Shown in pieces: positions 1 through 12,586 of a DNA stretch of 63,972 nt. Below the pieces are notes generated by a model. It was given only the letters and a program-made list of their open reading frames with translations. It searched no databases and was not told the DNA's origin. The stretch's first letter is position 1. Each line of letters opens with the position of its first letter. Position numbers and translations under genes: made by a program. Source of the stretch: JANLYQ01 sp031365725 (GTDB lineage Bacteria > Actinomycetota > Actinomycetes > JACCUZ01); the NCBI GenBank assembly GCA_031365725.1, contig JANLYQ010000094.1, forward strand, positions 1 to 63,972, written 5' to 3'.

Positions 1-1490
1 CCTCGGCCGGCGGCGACCCGTCGTGGATCGCCTACACCGGCGGTGACACGACGTACGGCGTCGCCATCACTGGCTCCGCGGTCTACGTCGGCGGCCACAT
101 GCGCTGGCAGAACAACCCCTACCAGGGAGACCAGGCCGGACCCGGCGCCGTTGCCCGTGAGGGCATCGCCGCTCTCGACCCGGTCAACGGGCTGCCGCTC
201 TCGTGGAACCCGGGCCGCGCCCGTGGCGTCGGCGCCCAGGCGCTCTACGCCACCGCGGCCGGGCTCTGGGTCGGCAGCGACACCACCCGCATCGGCAAGG
301 AGACCCACAACCGGATCGCCTTCATGCCGCTGGCCGGTGGCACCACCGTCCCGACTGTCGCTGCCTCCACGCTGCCCAACAACCTGTTCATGGCGCAGCG
401 CCCGACCGCCGGTGCATCCAACGTGCTGTACCGCGTCGACGCGGGTGGCCCGGCGCTGCAGTCGGGCGACGGTGGTCCGGACTGGACGACTGCTGACGCT
501 TTCGCCGACGGCGGCAACGTCGCGGACTGGGGAGTCACGGTCAAGCGCGACGCCACTGTCCCCGCGGGCACTCCGCCGCGGATCTTCCAGGCCGAGCGCT
601 GGGGCAGCTACGGCTACTCCTTCCCCGTGCCCGTGGGACACGCGCTGACGGTGCGGCTCTACTTCGCCAACCAGTACGGCGGCACCTCGACGGTCGGCAC
701 CCGCGTGTTCAACGTGCTCGCCGAGGGCAACATCGTCCTCGACCACTTCGACATCGTGGCCGCTGCGGGTGACAAGACCGGGACGATGAAGTCGGTCGCC
801 GTCTCCAGCACCGACGGGACCCTGAACATCGACCTGCAGGGCATCACCGAGAACCCGCTCATCAACGGCATCGAGATCATCGACACCACGGTGACGCCGA
901 CCACCGGCAGCGGCGGTGTGCTGCTCAAGCAGGCAGTCGACGGGGCCGGCGCCCCGACCGGTGGGGTGACCACGGCCAGCTCGGTCTTCGACTGGTCGAC
1001 CGTGCGGGGGGCCTTCGTGGTCAACGGCACGATCTACTACGGCCTCGCTGACGGCGGGCTCTACGCCCGGACGTTCAACGCGACCACCGGCGTCGTGGGC
1101 GGCACCCAGCGGGTCGTCAAGCTCAACGACGACCCGGACGACGGCACCCGCATCCCGTTCGACATCGCCAACCTGACCGGGGTGTTCTACGACACCGCCA
1201 CGCACCGGATCTACTACACGCAGTTCGGTGACAGCAGGCTCTTCTTCCGGGGCTTCACCCCGGAGAGCGAGACCGTCGGTGCCGTCACCTACGTGGCCGA
1301 CAGCAACAGTGTCGACTTCGGCAGCGTGCAGGGCATGACGCTGGCAGGTGGCCATATCCTCTACGGCTCGGCCGCCGACGGTGCGCTGCGCTCGGTCCCC
1401 TTCTCGGGCGGTCGGGTCACCGGATCCCCGTCGGTGACCAGCAGCGACGGCACCTGGCACTACCGGGCGATCGTGGTGCCCAGCAGCTGA
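1..1490 (+). CDS. Malectin-domain secreted/cell-surface protein, 5' truncated
   Basis: The reading frame is open from the first bases (codons start at position 3) and stops at 1490, so the N terminus lies outside the window. The first ~150 residues look like repeated beta-propeller blades (short GG/VGxDT/YATAAGLWVGSD stretches). A malectin-like carbohydrate-binding domain follows at about nt 440-890, recognisable from YRVDAGGP near its start, RLYFAN in the middle and a final DLQGITENPLINGIEI. The C-terminal ~200 residues again look like propeller repeats. The protein is rich in Gly/Thr/Ser and poor in Cys and Lys, as in exported actinobacterial proteins. A role in binding extracellular glycans is inferred from the malectin fold; no catalytic motif is visible. 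Confidence 0.8.
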   Translation, partial: SAGGDPSWIAYTGGDTTYGVAITGSAVYVGGHMRWQNNPYQGDQAGPGAVAREGIAALDPVNGLPLSWNPGRARGVGAQALYATAAGLWVGSDTTRIGKETHNRIAFMPLAGGTTVPTVAASTLPNNLFMAQRPTAGASNVLYRVDAGGPALQSGDGGPDWTTADAFADGGNVADWGVTVKRDATVPAGTPPRIFQAERWGSYGYSFPVPVGHALTVRLYFANQYGGTSTVGTRVFNVLAEGNIVLDHFDIVAAAGDKTGTMKSVAVSSTDGTLNIDLQGITENPLINGIEIIDTTVTPTTGSGGVLLKQAVDGAGAPTGGVTTASSVFDWSTVRGAFVVNGTIYYGLADGGLYARTFNATTGVVGGTQRVVKLNDDPDDGTRIPFDIANLTGVFYDTATHRIYYTQFGDSRLFFRGFTPESETVGAVTYVADSNSVDFGSVQGMTLAGGHILYGSAADGALRSVPFSGGRVTGSPSVTSSDGTWHYRAIVVPSS

Positions 1491-1637
1491 CCCCCGGCTG
1501 ATCGGCAGCACCGGCACGACCGGCAGGGCCGGCGCGACGTCTCACCTTCTGTGCAGACGCGGCGCCGGCCCTGTCGGCGTCCTAGCCTCGACCGCGAGCG
1601 ACCACCCGGCCCGTACGTCGACCGAGCAGGAGTCATC

Positions 1638-4360
<2,723 letters not shown>

Positions 4361-4364
<4 letters not shown>

Positions 4365-5053
4365 GGCGCTGGCGCTGGGCAGCGCCGTCGCACTCGGTGC
4401 CGGACACGTGGTGGCGGGCGCCCGGGCCGTGGCGGGCCAGGCCCGTGACGCTGCTCGTGCTGGCCGGCGGGCTGTGGCTGTTCGGCACCGGTGAGGCGCT
4501 GCTGGTCGCGGCCGGGCTCGGGGTCAGCCCGTGGACGGTGCTGGCACAAGGCCTGGGTACGACCTTCGGCGTGGGCGTCGGAGTGACGACCTTCGCCACC
4601 AGCCTGCTGGTGCTGCTGCTGTGGCTGCCGCTGAAGGTGACGCTCGGTCTCGGCACCGTGGCCAACGCGGTCGTCATCGCGCTGTCGCTGGGGGTGATGG
4701 CAGCGGCGCTGCCCGCCGGTGGGCCGCTGGTGGTGCGGCTGCTCGAGGTGCTCGTCGGCGTGCTGCTCATCGGGCTGGGCAGCGGGCTCTATCTCACTGT
4801 CGGGATGGGCCCCGGGCCGCGGGACGGGCTGATGACTGGGTTGCACCGGCGAACCGGGCTGCCGGTGGCCGCCGTACGGCTCGGCATCGAGGTGACGGTC
4901 CTGGTGATCGGCTGGCTGCTCGGGGGCACCGTCGGCGTCGGCACCGTGGCCTTCGCGCTGCTGGTCGGCCCCGCCGTCGGCTACGGCCTGCTCCTGGCCG
5001 GTCTGGGTAACGCCGGCCGGGCGGGGGCGGATGCCCCTACGCTGCCGGAGTGA
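4361..5053 (+). CDS. YczE/YyaS/YitT-family membrane protein
   Basis: A 230-residue integral membrane protein with about five or six hydrophobic segments. It has the family's pattern of GLGVSPWTVLAQGL near the first helices and a glycine-rich VGMGPGPRDGLMTGL loop. The Bacillus homologue YczE affects surfactin production, but no biochemical activity is established, so function here is unknown. The GTG start overlaps the ppc stop by 4 bases, and its own stop overlaps the next gene in the same way, so the three genes are probably translated from one message. The first ~25 residues are polar and Trp/Arg-rich, so a start further downstream is possible. Confidence 0.75.
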
Positions 5054-8000
5054 CCGCGTGCGCGGCCTGCTCGGCCGAGCTGCCCCCGACCGCCCGCTTC
5101 TGCCCGTCCTGCGGTCGGGCGGCCATTGACCTTCCGGCCACCGAGGAGACCGTCCGGCGCACCGTGACGGTGGTTTTCTGCGACCTGACCGGCTCGACCG
5201 CGCTCGGCGAGTCGCACGACCCTGAGCTGATGCGCTCCGTCGTCACGCGATACTTCGCCGCAGTGAGCGAGGTCATGCTGCAGCACGGCGGCACCGTCGA
5301 GAAGTTCATCGGGGACGCGGTGATGACCGTGTTCGGCGTGCCCGAGACGCACGAGGACGATGCACTCCGCGCGGTGCGAGCAGCCGATGGCGCGCGGGCG
5401 GCGGTCGAGCGGATGAACGACGAGCTGCAGCAGGTGCACGGTCTGCGCCTGTCCGTCCGGCTTGGGGTCGAGACCGGCGAGGTCGTCGTCGGCGACGGGA
5501 CGCGGGGGACGGTAGCGACGGGCGACGCCGTCAATGTCGCGGCGCGCCTCGAGCAGGCTGCCGCTCCGGGAGAGGTGCTGGTCGGGCCGGTCGCGTGGCG
5601 ACTGGTCCGCGACCTGGCGACCGGTGACCTGCTCGAGCCGGTGCTGCTGCGCGGCAAGGCGGCGTCCGTCCCGGCTTGGCGGCTGACAGCGGTCGACGAC
5701 GAGACGAAGTCGACCCGGCGGATGGCAGGCACCCGGCTGGTCGGCCGGGACCGCGAGATCGCGCTGCTGCGCCAGACGATGGACCGCTGCACAGCGGAGC
5801 GGTCGTGCCACCTGGTGACCCTGCTCGGTGTCCCCGGGGTCGGGAAGACCCGGCTCGTCAACAGCCTGCTCCAGGGCTTGCCCGCAGACGTCACTGTGCT
5901 GCGCGGCCGCTGCCTTCCCTACGGTGACGCCGTCGGTCTGTGGCCCGTCCGGGAAATCCTGCGCGCGGCCGCTCACGTCCCGGGCACCGTCGACGAGCAG
6001 GACGCCGGAAGGTTCGCGGCCGTGCTGGGCGAGGACAGTGACAGCCGAGAAATCGTCGACACGCTCGCCCCGCTGGCCGGCCTGGCGGGTGCGCTCCCGT
6101 CGCAGGAGCAGTCGGCCTGGGCGGTCCGGCGCCTGCTGGAGGCCCTGGGCCGGACCGGCCCCGTCGTCATGGTCGTCGACGACCTGCACTGGGCCAGCCA
6201 GGTCATGTTCGACCTCGTGGACCACCTCGCGGACTGGGTGCGCGACGCGAGCCTGCTGCTCGTGTGCATCGGCCGGCCGGAGCTCTTCGACGACCGGCCC
6301 ACCTGGGCCGGTGGCAGGGTCAACGCCACCAGCCTGCTGCTCTCGCCCCTCGCTGCGGACGACGCCACGGAGCTGGTGCGGGCTATCGCCGGGGACGCGG
6401 CCCTGGCGCCCCAGGTGGCGGCGCGTGTCCAGGAGGCGGCGGCAGGGGTCCCGCTGTGCGCCGAGCACCTGTTCGCGATGCTCGTCGAGGATGAACGCAT
6501 CGCCCTGGTTGACGGGACCTGGGTCTGGTCCGGCGACGAGTCCACCCTGGATGCGCCGCCGTCGATCGCCGCGATCCTGGCCACCCGGCTGGAGCGGCTC
6601 GACCCGGCCGGCCGCACCGTGCTCGAGGCAGCCTCGGTCGTCGGCGAGGTCTTCTATCCGGGTGCTGTGATCGAGATCGTCGACACGCTGACCGGTGCCG
6701 AGGTGAGGTCGGCCCTGGGCCGCCTCGTCCGTCGGCAGCTGGTGCGACCGGACACGTCCGACATCGCCGGCGAGGACGCATTGCAGTTCGTTCACGGCTT
6801 GGTCCAGGACGTGGCCTACGGCGCCATGAGCAAGAGCCGTCGGGCCGACCTTCATGTCCGGCTTGCTGTCTGGCTGGCCAAGCGCGCGCCTGTCACGCCT
6901 GGGGTGGATGCTTTCGTCGGGCACCACCTGGCCGCAGCCGTCGCCCTGCGCGATGCGCTGGGGCCTCGTGACAGCGCCACCCGCGAGCTCGCGGTGGAGG
7001 CAGTGGCCGTGCTCGAGGCGGCTGCGCGACGGGTCGAGCCGTCGGACTGGGAGGGTGCCAGCGGGCTGCTGGAGCGCGCCGCGCGGACCACCGACGAGCC
7101 CCGCGAGGAAGCACGACTCCAGCTCCGGCGGAGCCTCCTGGCGATGCTGCACGAGGACATGGTCACCCGCGCGGCGGCCTGGGTGAGTGCGCGGGCGGCC
7201 GCCGACCGCTCGGCCGACGGGCGCTTGCAGGACCTGGTCGCGGTCCAGGGCTCGTCCCTGGCCGTTCACCTTCCTCATCTCGGTGCCGAGGTGGCTTCTG
7301 ACGCAGCACTCGCGTCATGGCGACGCCGCTTCCGCGAAGAGGGTGACGACGAGGCCTTGGCCGAGACCCTGCTCGCTTTGGTTGTCCGCAATACGGAACT
7401 GGCGCGCTGGGGCGACACCCTGACGCTGCTCGACGAGCTGGACTCCGTGGCGAGCAGGCTCGGTGACGTCCCACTCACGACGTTCGCCCGGCTCATCGCG
7501 ATTGCCGCCTGCATCTGGGGTCCTGAACCCGCGGGCGAGGCCCTCGAGCGGATCGACCAGCTCATGATCGACCCAGCGCTGCAGCTCCGGGAGATCCAGG
7601 TAGACCTCGTGGGGCAGCGGAGCACCTTCCTCGCGATGCTGGACCGTCCCGAGGAGGCGTGGCAGCAGGTCGACCGGTTCTACCGCGAGGCCGAGGAGCT
7701 GCACCGTGACGTGGCCGGCAGGTGGATGGGGGAGGGTTACACCCGGCGTCTCCTCGGCGACCTCGCCGGCGCCGAGGCGGCGTTCCGGCACGGGGTCGAG
7801 CTGCTCGATCGCCAGCGTGAGGTCGCCTACCTCTCGACCATGCTGCCCATGCTAGGAGAGGTTCGTCTGGCGCTGGGAGACGAGGTGGAGGCCCGCAGCT
7901 GTGCTGAGCGAGCGCGGGACCTGAGCCCGGCAGACGACATCGAGTCACAGTCGCGGTGGCGGTCTCTGATGGCTCGACTGGACTCGCGCAGCGGTCGGCA

Positions 8001-8223
8001 CGACGACGCAGTCCGGCATGCTCAGGAGGGGGTTGCCTGGGGCAGTCGCGGAGACCAGCTCGACAGCATGGGCGACAGGCACGTGGCCCTCGCCGAGGTA
8101 CTCGAGGCCGCCGGTCGGCCGGGCGACGCACGCGCTGCGGCTGCGGCTGCTCTGGACTTCTACCTCCGCAAGGGCAACATCCCGTCCCAGCGGCACGCAC
8201 AAGCGCTGATGCAACGGCTGTGA
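5050..8223 (+). CDS. Class III adenylate cyclase / AAA-ATPase regulator with TPR-like C terminus
   Basis: A 1057-residue multidomain signalling protein. Residues 4-21 form a small zinc ribbon (CAAC and CPSC). Residues ~36-215 are a class III nucleotide cyclase domain with both metal aspartates (D45 in VVFCDLTGST, D89 in FIGDAV), the purine-binding Lys 85 and a GDAVNVAARLE transition-state motif, so it should be active. A conserved LVGRDRE segment introduces an AAA/STAND ATPase with P-loop GVPGVGKTRL near residue 262 and Walker B VVMVVDDLHWA. The C-terminal ~450 residues are helical and TPR-like. Members of this architecture couple cAMP synthesis to an unknown input. The GTG start overlaps the preceding stop by 4 bases. 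Confidence 0.88.
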   Translation: MTACAACSAELPPTARFCPSCGRAAIDLPATEETVRRTVTVVFCDLTGSTALGESHDPELMRSVVTRYFAAVSEVMLQHGGTVEKFIGDAVMTVFGVPETHEDDALRAVRAADGARAAVERMNDELQQVHGLRLSVRLGVETGEVVVGDGTRGTVATGDAVNVAARLEQAAAPGEVLVGPVAWRLVRDLATGDLLEPVLLRGKAASVPAWRLTAVDDETKSTRRMAGTRLVGRDREIALLRQTMDRCTAERSCHLVTLLGVPGVGKTRLVNSLLQGLPADVTVLRGRCLPYGDAVGLWPVREILRAAAHVPGTVDEQDAGRFAAVLGEDSDSREIVDTLAPLAGLAGALPSQEQSAWAVRRLLEALGRTGPVVMVVDDLHWASQVMFDLVDHLADWVRDASLLLVCIGRPELFDDRPTWAGGRVNATSLLLSPLAADDATELVRAIAGDAALAPQVAARVQEAAAGVPLCAEHLFAMLVEDERIALVDGTWVWSGDESTLDAPPSIAAILATRLERLDPAGRTVLEAASVVGEVFYPGAVIEIVDTLTGAEVRSALGRLVRRQLVRPDTSDIAGEDALQFVHGLVQDVAYGAMSKSRRADLHVRLAVWLAKRAPVTPGVDAFVGHHLAAAVALRDALGPRDSATRELAVEAVAVLEAAARRVEPSDWEGASGLLERAARTTDEPREEARLQLRRSLLAMLHEDMVTRAAAWVSARAAADRSADGRLQDLVAVQGSSLAVHLPHLGAEVASDAALASWRRRFREEGDDEALAETLLALVVRNTELARWGDTLTLLDELDSVASRLGDVPLTTFARLIAIAACIWGPEPAGEALERIDQLMIDPALQLREIQVDLVGQRSTFLAMLDRPEEAWQQVDRFYREAEELHRDVAGRWMGEGYTRRLLGDLAGAEAAFRHGVELLDRQREVAYLSTMLPMLGEVRLALGDEVEARSCAERARDLSPADDIESQSRWRSLMARLDSRSGRHDDAVRHAQEGVAWGSRGDQLDSMGDRHVALAEVLEAAGRPGDARAAAAAALDFYLRKGNIPSQRHAQALMQRL

Positions 8224-8288
8224 CGCGCCCTGGGCAATGTTCCCGCCGAGCAGGTCGGACCTGAGCACTCGAGCCCAACCCCTGCCTC

Positions 8289-8858
8289 TCAGGTGTTGAA
8301 GGTGTTCTGGGCGCGCTCGAGGCCCTCGGCGACCAACGCCTCGACAGCGTCGGCACAGCGGTCGACCTCGAAGGCGAGCTCCTTGCGCTCGTCTGCGCCG
8401 AAGTCCCGCAGCACGAACGCCGCAGCATCCATCCGGCCCGGCGGCCGGCCGATGCCGAAGCGGACCCGGTGGAACTCCCCCGAGCCCAGTGACGCGCGGA
8501 TCGACTTGAGCCCGTTGTGGCCGTTGTCGCCGCCGCCGTGCTTGAGCCGAAGACCGCTGAAGGGGAGGTCGAGCTCGTCGTGCACGACCACGAGTCGGTC
8601 GAGCGGGGACTTGAAGAAGTCCCGCAGGCCGGCGACCGGACCACCGGACTCGTTCATGTACGTGCGCGGCTTGGCGAGCACGACCCGCTCGCCGGCGAGG
8701 CGTCCTTCGACCACGTCCGCCCGGGCCTTGTGGGCCTTGAACCGGGCACCCATCCGCTCGGCGAGCAGATCGACGACCATGAAGCCGACGTTGTGCCGGT
8801 TGCCGGCATATCCCGGCCCGGGGTTGCCCAGGCCGACGACGATCCACGCGTCGGTCAT
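8289..8858 (-). CDS. pth: Peptidyl-tRNA hydrolase
   Basis: Releases tRNA from peptidyl-tRNA that has dropped off ribosomes. At 189 aa it has the normal family length. Key motifs are VGLGNPGPGYAGNRHNVGF (catalytic His in NRHNVG), KPRTYMNESG, VVHDELDLPFG-like VHDELDLPFSG and GGGDNGHNGLKS. It lies just downstream of the rplY gene for ribosomal protein L25 and 44 bases away, the standard actinobacterial order rplY-pth. It is convergent with the cyclase gene. Confidence 0.97.
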   Translation of the reverse strand: MTDAWIVVGLGNPGPGYAGNRHNVGFMVVDLLAERMGARFKAHKARADVVEGRLAGERVVLAKPRTYMNESGGPVAGLRDFFKSPLDRLVVVHDELDLPFSGLRLKHGGGDNGHNGLKSIRASLGSGEFHRVRFGIGRPPGRMDAAAFVLRDFGADERKELAFEVDRCADAVEALVAEGLERAQNTFNT

Positions 8859-8902
8859 GGTGTCCCCCGGTGCCGTGCTGTCGCGCCGGAGGCGCGGCAG
8901 CC

Positions 8903-9583
8903 TCAGGCCTCGGCCTTGTCGCCCTCGGCCTTGTCGCCGTCAGCCGCGTCGCCCTCTGCGGATGCGGCCTGCTCCTCGTCGGTGGGCTCGTGCACGATGC
9001 CGACCTCGGCCTCGGCCTCGGCCAGCTCGGCCTCGAGCTCCTCGGCGGTGGTGGCAGCCGTGACGTTGACGACCAACGCCTCGCCGTCGGTGACGAGCGT
9101 GACTCCCTCGGGCAGCACGACGTCCTTGGCGTGGATCTGGGTGCCGGGCTTGAGTCCCTGCACGGAGACCTCGACGCCGGTCGGGATGTGGGTGGCCTCT
9201 GCCTCGACCGTCAGCGTCTGCTGCTCGGTGGTGACGAAGGTGTCCGGCGCAGCGTCGCCGGTGAGGTGGATGCCGAGCTCGATCGTGACCCGCTCGCCAC
9301 GACGTACGACGACAAGATCGACGTGCTCGAGAAAGCCCTTGATCGGGTCGCGCTGGACGTCCTTCGGCAGGGCCAGCTCGTCCTTGCCGTCGATCTCGAG
9401 GGTCAACAGGACGTTCGAGGTCTTGAGGGCCATCATCAGCTCGTGCCCGGGCAGCGAGATGTGGCGGGGCTCGGCACCGTGGCCGTAGATCACGGCGGGC
9501 ACCAACTTGGCGCGGCGGATGCGCCGGGCAGCGCCCTTGCCGAACTCGGTGCGGGACTCGGCGGTGATGCGGACCTCGGACAC
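8903..9583 (-). CDS. rplY: 50S ribosomal protein L25/general stress protein Ctc
   Basis: Binds 5S rRNA in the large ribosomal subunit. The long Ctc form (226 aa) is present. It has an N-terminal L25 domain (ESRTEFGKGAARRIRR, PAVIYGHG, DLVVVRRGERVTIELG), a TL5-type beta domain (IPTGVEVSVQGLKPGTQIHA), and a highly acidic tail with a duplicated GDKAE near the end. The GTG at 9583 is chosen because it starts the conserved SEVRITAESR segment and is preceded by GAGGAG. The longer upstream frame to 9700 has no family resemblance. Confidence 0.95.
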   Translation of the reverse strand: MSEVRITAESRTEFGKGAARRIRRAKLVPAVIYGHGAEPRHISLPGHELMMALKTSNVLLTLEIDGKDELALPKDVQRDPIKGFLEHVDLVVVRRGERVTIELGIHLTGDAAPDTFVTTEQQTLTVEAEATHIPTGVEVSVQGLKPGTQIHAKDVVLPEGVTLVTDGEALVVNVTAATTAEELEAELAEAEAEVGIVHEPTDEEQAASAEGDAADGDKAEGDKAEA

Positions 9584-9780
9584 GGCTGGGGTACTCCTCG
9601 CGACGGGCGTCAGATGCGGTGGTCGATGGGCCTGGCGGGGACCATGGGCGTGGACCACCGCGTCGATCACGGAGGCCACAGGCCTTCCCTCGCCGGGCAA
9701 CCCGAGGAGTCTAGCCCGCGCGGGGGCTCGAGCTGACCGCGGGGATGCCGCGTCCGACCGCGACCGGGTGAGTCAGACGG

Positions 9781-10761
9781 TCAGGAGTGGCCGTCGAACA
9801 GGCTGGTGACCGAGCCGTCGTCGAAGACCTCTCGCACCCCGCGGGCCAGCAGCGGTGCGATGGACAGCACGGTCAGCTTGTCGAACCGCTTGTCGTCACT
9901 GATCGGCAGCGTGTCGGTGACGACCACCTCACTGACCCGGGAGTTCTTGAGCCGGTCGACGGCCGGACCGGAGAAGACCGCGTGAGTCGCGGCGATGATG
10001 ACGTCGGCCGCTCCGGCGTCGAACAGCGCGTCCGCCGCCTTGGTGATCGTGCCGCCGGTGTCGATCATGTCGTCCTGCAGGATGCAGGTCTTGCCGGTCA
10101 CGTCACCGACGACACGGTTGGCGACGGCCTCGTTCGGCACCATCGGGTCCCGGGTCTTGTGGATGAAGGCGATCGGCGCACCGCCGAGGGTCTCCGACCA
10201 CCGCTCGGCCAAACGCAGCCGGCCGGAGTCGGGGGAAACCACGGCCACCTTGGAGCGGTCGACCCGACGGTTGACGTGCGCGGCGAGCAGCGGCAGCGCG
10301 AACAGGTGGTCGACCGGTCCGTCGAAGAAGCCCTGGATCTGCGCGGTGTGCAGGTCGACGGCCATCAGCCGGTCAGCCCCGGCGGTCTTGAAGAAGTCGG
10401 CCATCAGCCGCGCCGAGATCGGCTCGCGACCGCGGTGCTTCTTGTCCTGGCGGGCATAGCCATAGAACGGGATGACCACGGTGATGCGCTTGGCGGAGGC
10501 GCGTTTGAGCGCGTCGACCATGATGAAGTGCTCCATCATCCACTGGTTCAACGGAGCGGCATGGCTCTGCAGGACGAAGGCGTCACAGCCGCGCACGGAT
10601 TCCTGGTAGCGCACGAAGATCTCGCCGTTGGCGAAGTCGTAGGCCGTGGTGGGCGTGAGCCCGATGCCCAGCTCCTCGGCCACCGACTCGGCCAGCTCCT
10701 GGTGCGCCCGACCGGAGAAAAGCATGAGCTTCTTCTCCCCCGTGGTCTTGATGAAGCTCAT
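9781..10761 (-). CDS. prs: Ribose-phosphate pyrophosphokinase
   Basis: Makes PRPP from ribose 5-phosphate and ATP for purine, pyrimidine, His, Trp and NAD synthesis. It has 326 residues. Visible motifs are the flexible-loop FYGYARQDKKHRGREPISA, the metal-binding VDLHTAQIQGFF and the PRPP loop DDMIDTGGTITKAA. The ATG at 10761 starts the conserved MSFIKTTGEKKLMLFSG segment, follows AGGAAGG, and overlaps the glmU stop by 4 bases (ATGA), as in many actinobacteria. Confidence 0.97.
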   Translation of the reverse strand: MSFIKTTGEKKLMLFSGRAHQELAESVAEELGIGLTPTTAYDFANGEIFVRYQESVRGCDAFVLQSHAAPLNQWMMEHFIMVDALKRASAKRITVVIPFYGYARQDKKHRGREPISARLMADFFKTAGADRLMAVDLHTAQIQGFFDGPVDHLFALPLLAAHVNRRVDRSKVAVVSPDSGRLRLAERWSETLGGAPIAFIHKTRDPMVPNEAVANRVVGDVTGKTCILQDDMIDTGGTITKAADALFDAGAADVIIAATHAVFSGPAVDRLKNSRVSEVVVTDTLPISDDKRFDKLTVLSIAPLLARGVREVFDDGSVTSLFDGHS

Positions 10762-12230
10762 CGGCCGTGGCCTTCCTGTGGCTCTGGGACCTGCTGCTGT
10801 GCCTGGTTGATAGCCCGCTCGGCTGCTGCCGCCGTACGGGATCCGGCGCGACGGCGCGCGACCCACCCGGGGATGCCGCGCTGCTTGCCGCGGGCGACCG
10901 CGAGCTCGCCCGGGGCGACGTCGCCGGTGATGGTGGAGCCGGCCGCGACGTAGGCACCGGCGGCGATCGTGACGCCCCCGATGAGCACCGAGTCGCTGCC
11001 GACGAAGCTGTGCTCGCCGACGGTGGTGTGCGCCTTGGCGACGCCGTCATAGTTGGCGAAGATCGTGCCCGCGCCGATGTTGGCTCCGGCACCGATGGTC
11101 GCGTCACCGACGTAGGACAGGTGCGGCACCTTGGCGCCGTCACCGACATCGGCCTTCTTCATCTCCACGAAGCCACCGGCCTTGGCGCCGCGACCGAGCC
11201 GGGTGCCGGGGCGGAGGTAGGTGTAGGGGCCGACGGTGGCCTCGGGACCGATGTCGGCGCCCTCCGCCGTGGTGTTGCGCACGACGGCGTCGGTGCCGAC
11301 GCGGGTGTCGACGAGGTGGCAGTCCGGGCCGATGGTCGCGCCGGTGGCGATGGTGGTGACGCCCCGGAGCCGCACGCCCGGCTCGAGCACCGTGTCGGGC
11401 TCAAGGGTCACGTCGACGTCGATCCAGACCGAGCCGGGATCGAGCACGGTGGTGCCGGCACGGATCCAGTGCTCGACGGTACGGCGATTGAGCTCGGCGT
11501 GCAGGGCGGCCAGCTGGACCCGGTCGTTGACGCCCTCGACCTGCCAGGTGTCGTCGACCTGGACCGCGCCGACCCGGCCGCCGGCCGCCCGGGCGTGCAC
11601 CAGGACGTCGGTGAGGTAGAGCTCGCCCTGGGCGTTGTCGGTGGTGAGCAGGGCGAGGCCGTCGGTGAGGCTCCGGGCGGCGAAGGCATAGACCCCGGAG
11701 TTGACCTCGCGGACGGCCTGCTGCGCGGGGGTCGCGTCCTTCTGCTCGACGATCTGGGCGACGCTGCCGTCGGCGTCCCGCAGCACCCGGCCGTAGCCGG
11801 TCGGGTCGGTGAGCTGCGCGGTGAGGACCGTGACGGCGTTGCCGCTGACCGCGTGCTCGGCCAGCAGGTGGCGCAAGGTGTCGGCGCTGAGCAGGGGGAC
11901 GTCGCCGTACGTCACGACCACGGTGCCCGCACCCAGGTCGGGCAGCGTCGCGAGGGCGCAGCCGACGGCGTGACCCGTGCCGAGCTGCTGCTCCTGCACG
12001 GCGGTGGTGGCCTTCGGGGCGACGTCGGCGAGGTGCGCGGTCACCTGGTCGCGGCGGTGTCCGACGACGACGACCAGGTGGTCGGGGTCGATCGCCTGCG
12101 CCGCGGCGACCGCGTGGTGGACGAGGGTGCGACCGCCGATCGCGTGCAGGACCTTGGGGATCGACGACCTCATCCGGGTGCCCTCGCCGGCAGCGAGGAC
12201 GACCACGGCGGCCGGTCGGTCGGGGCTCAC
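10758..12230 (-). CDS. glmU: Bifunctional GlmU (GlcNAc-1-P uridyltransferase / GlcN-1-P acetyltransferase)
   Basis: Produces UDP-N-acetylglucosamine for peptidoglycan. The N-terminal nucleotidyltransferase shows LAAGEGTRMRSSIPKVLH and TYGDVPLL; the C-terminal half is a left-handed beta helix of hexapeptide repeats with FVEMKKADVGDG and the YVGDATIGAGANIGAGTIFANYDG region. The GTG at 12230 (490 aa) is chosen because AGGAG lies ~10 bases upstream; an extension to 12398 would read through the neighbouring tRNA gene. Confidence 0.96.
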   Translation of the reverse strand: MSPDRPAAVVVLAAGEGTRMRSSIPKVLHAIGGRTLVHHAVAAAQAIDPDHLVVVVGHRRDQVTAHLADVAPKATTAVQEQQLGTGHAVGCALATLPDLGAGTVVVTYGDVPLLSADTLRHLLAEHAVSGNAVTVLTAQLTDPTGYGRVLRDADGSVAQIVEQKDATPAQQAVREVNSGVYAFAARSLTDGLALLTTDNAQGELYLTDVLVHARAAGGRVGAVQVDDTWQVEGVNDRVQLAALHAELNRRTVEHWIRAGTTVLDPGSVWIDVDVTLEPDTVLEPGVRLRGVTTIATGATIGPDCHLVDTRVGTDAVVRNTTAEGADIGPEATVGPYTYLRPGTRLGRGAKAGGFVEMKKADVGDGAKVPHLSYVGDATIGAGANIGAGTIFANYDGVAKAHTTVGEHSFVGSDSVLIGGVTIAAGAYVAAGSTITGDVAPGELAVARGKQRGIPGWVARRRAGSRTAAAAERAINQAQQQVPEPQEGHGR

Positions 12231-12349
12231 GCGGAGAGCGCTCCTGGCGGCGAGGCGGGCGGGAGGTCGTGCGACTCCTGAGGATACCTGCCGTTCACCC
12301 ACGCGCGCGGCCGATGCCGCACCGCGACCGACCTGCACCGCGACACCTG

Positions 12350-12421
12350 CTCCCGGGGGAGGGGTCGAACCTCCATCTGAGCGGACCAAAACCGCCAATG
12401 TTGCCGTTACACCACCCGGGA
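12350..12421 (-). tRNA. tRNA-Gln (TTG anticodon)
   Basis: A 72-nt cloverleaf folds on the minus strand: acceptor TCCCGGG/CCCGGGA, anticodon stem GGCGG/CCGCT around loop TTTTGGT (anticodon TTG), and T arm GGAGG-TTCGACC-CCTCC. No full CCA is encoded (GCAG follows the acceptor stem). It lies upstream of glmU in the same orientation. Confidence 0.95.
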
Positions 12422-12495
12422 TCGCGTGAGCAGGTTAGTCGCCGCCGGGCTGACGGAGCGCGCAGCCACGGCCGGCGGTGGCTCGCCGCAGCGCA

Positions 12496-12519
12496 GGTTA
12501 CGGTTGCGTAGGTTACGGT
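12496..12519 (+). promoter_or_regulatory. Direct repeat GGTTACGGT x2, possible operator for the TetR gene
   Basis: GGTTACGGT occurs at 12496-12504 and again at 12511-12519, a 15-base period (about one and a half turns). The interval also contains an overlapping partial palindrome, TACGGTTGCGTA. Its position just before a TetR-family gene suggests an operator, possibly autoregulatory. This is inference from position and symmetry only. Confidence 0.4.
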
Positions 12520-12586
12520 GATCGTCTCCTGTCCCCCACGTGAGGCTGACGATGCCGCGCACCGACCCTGCTCGCCCGGCCCGCTG

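Noticed and set aside
4981..7278. 765-residue minus-strand open frame opposite the cyclase gene
   Set aside because: No recognisable domain, and the opposite strand has complete cyclase and ATPase motifs.
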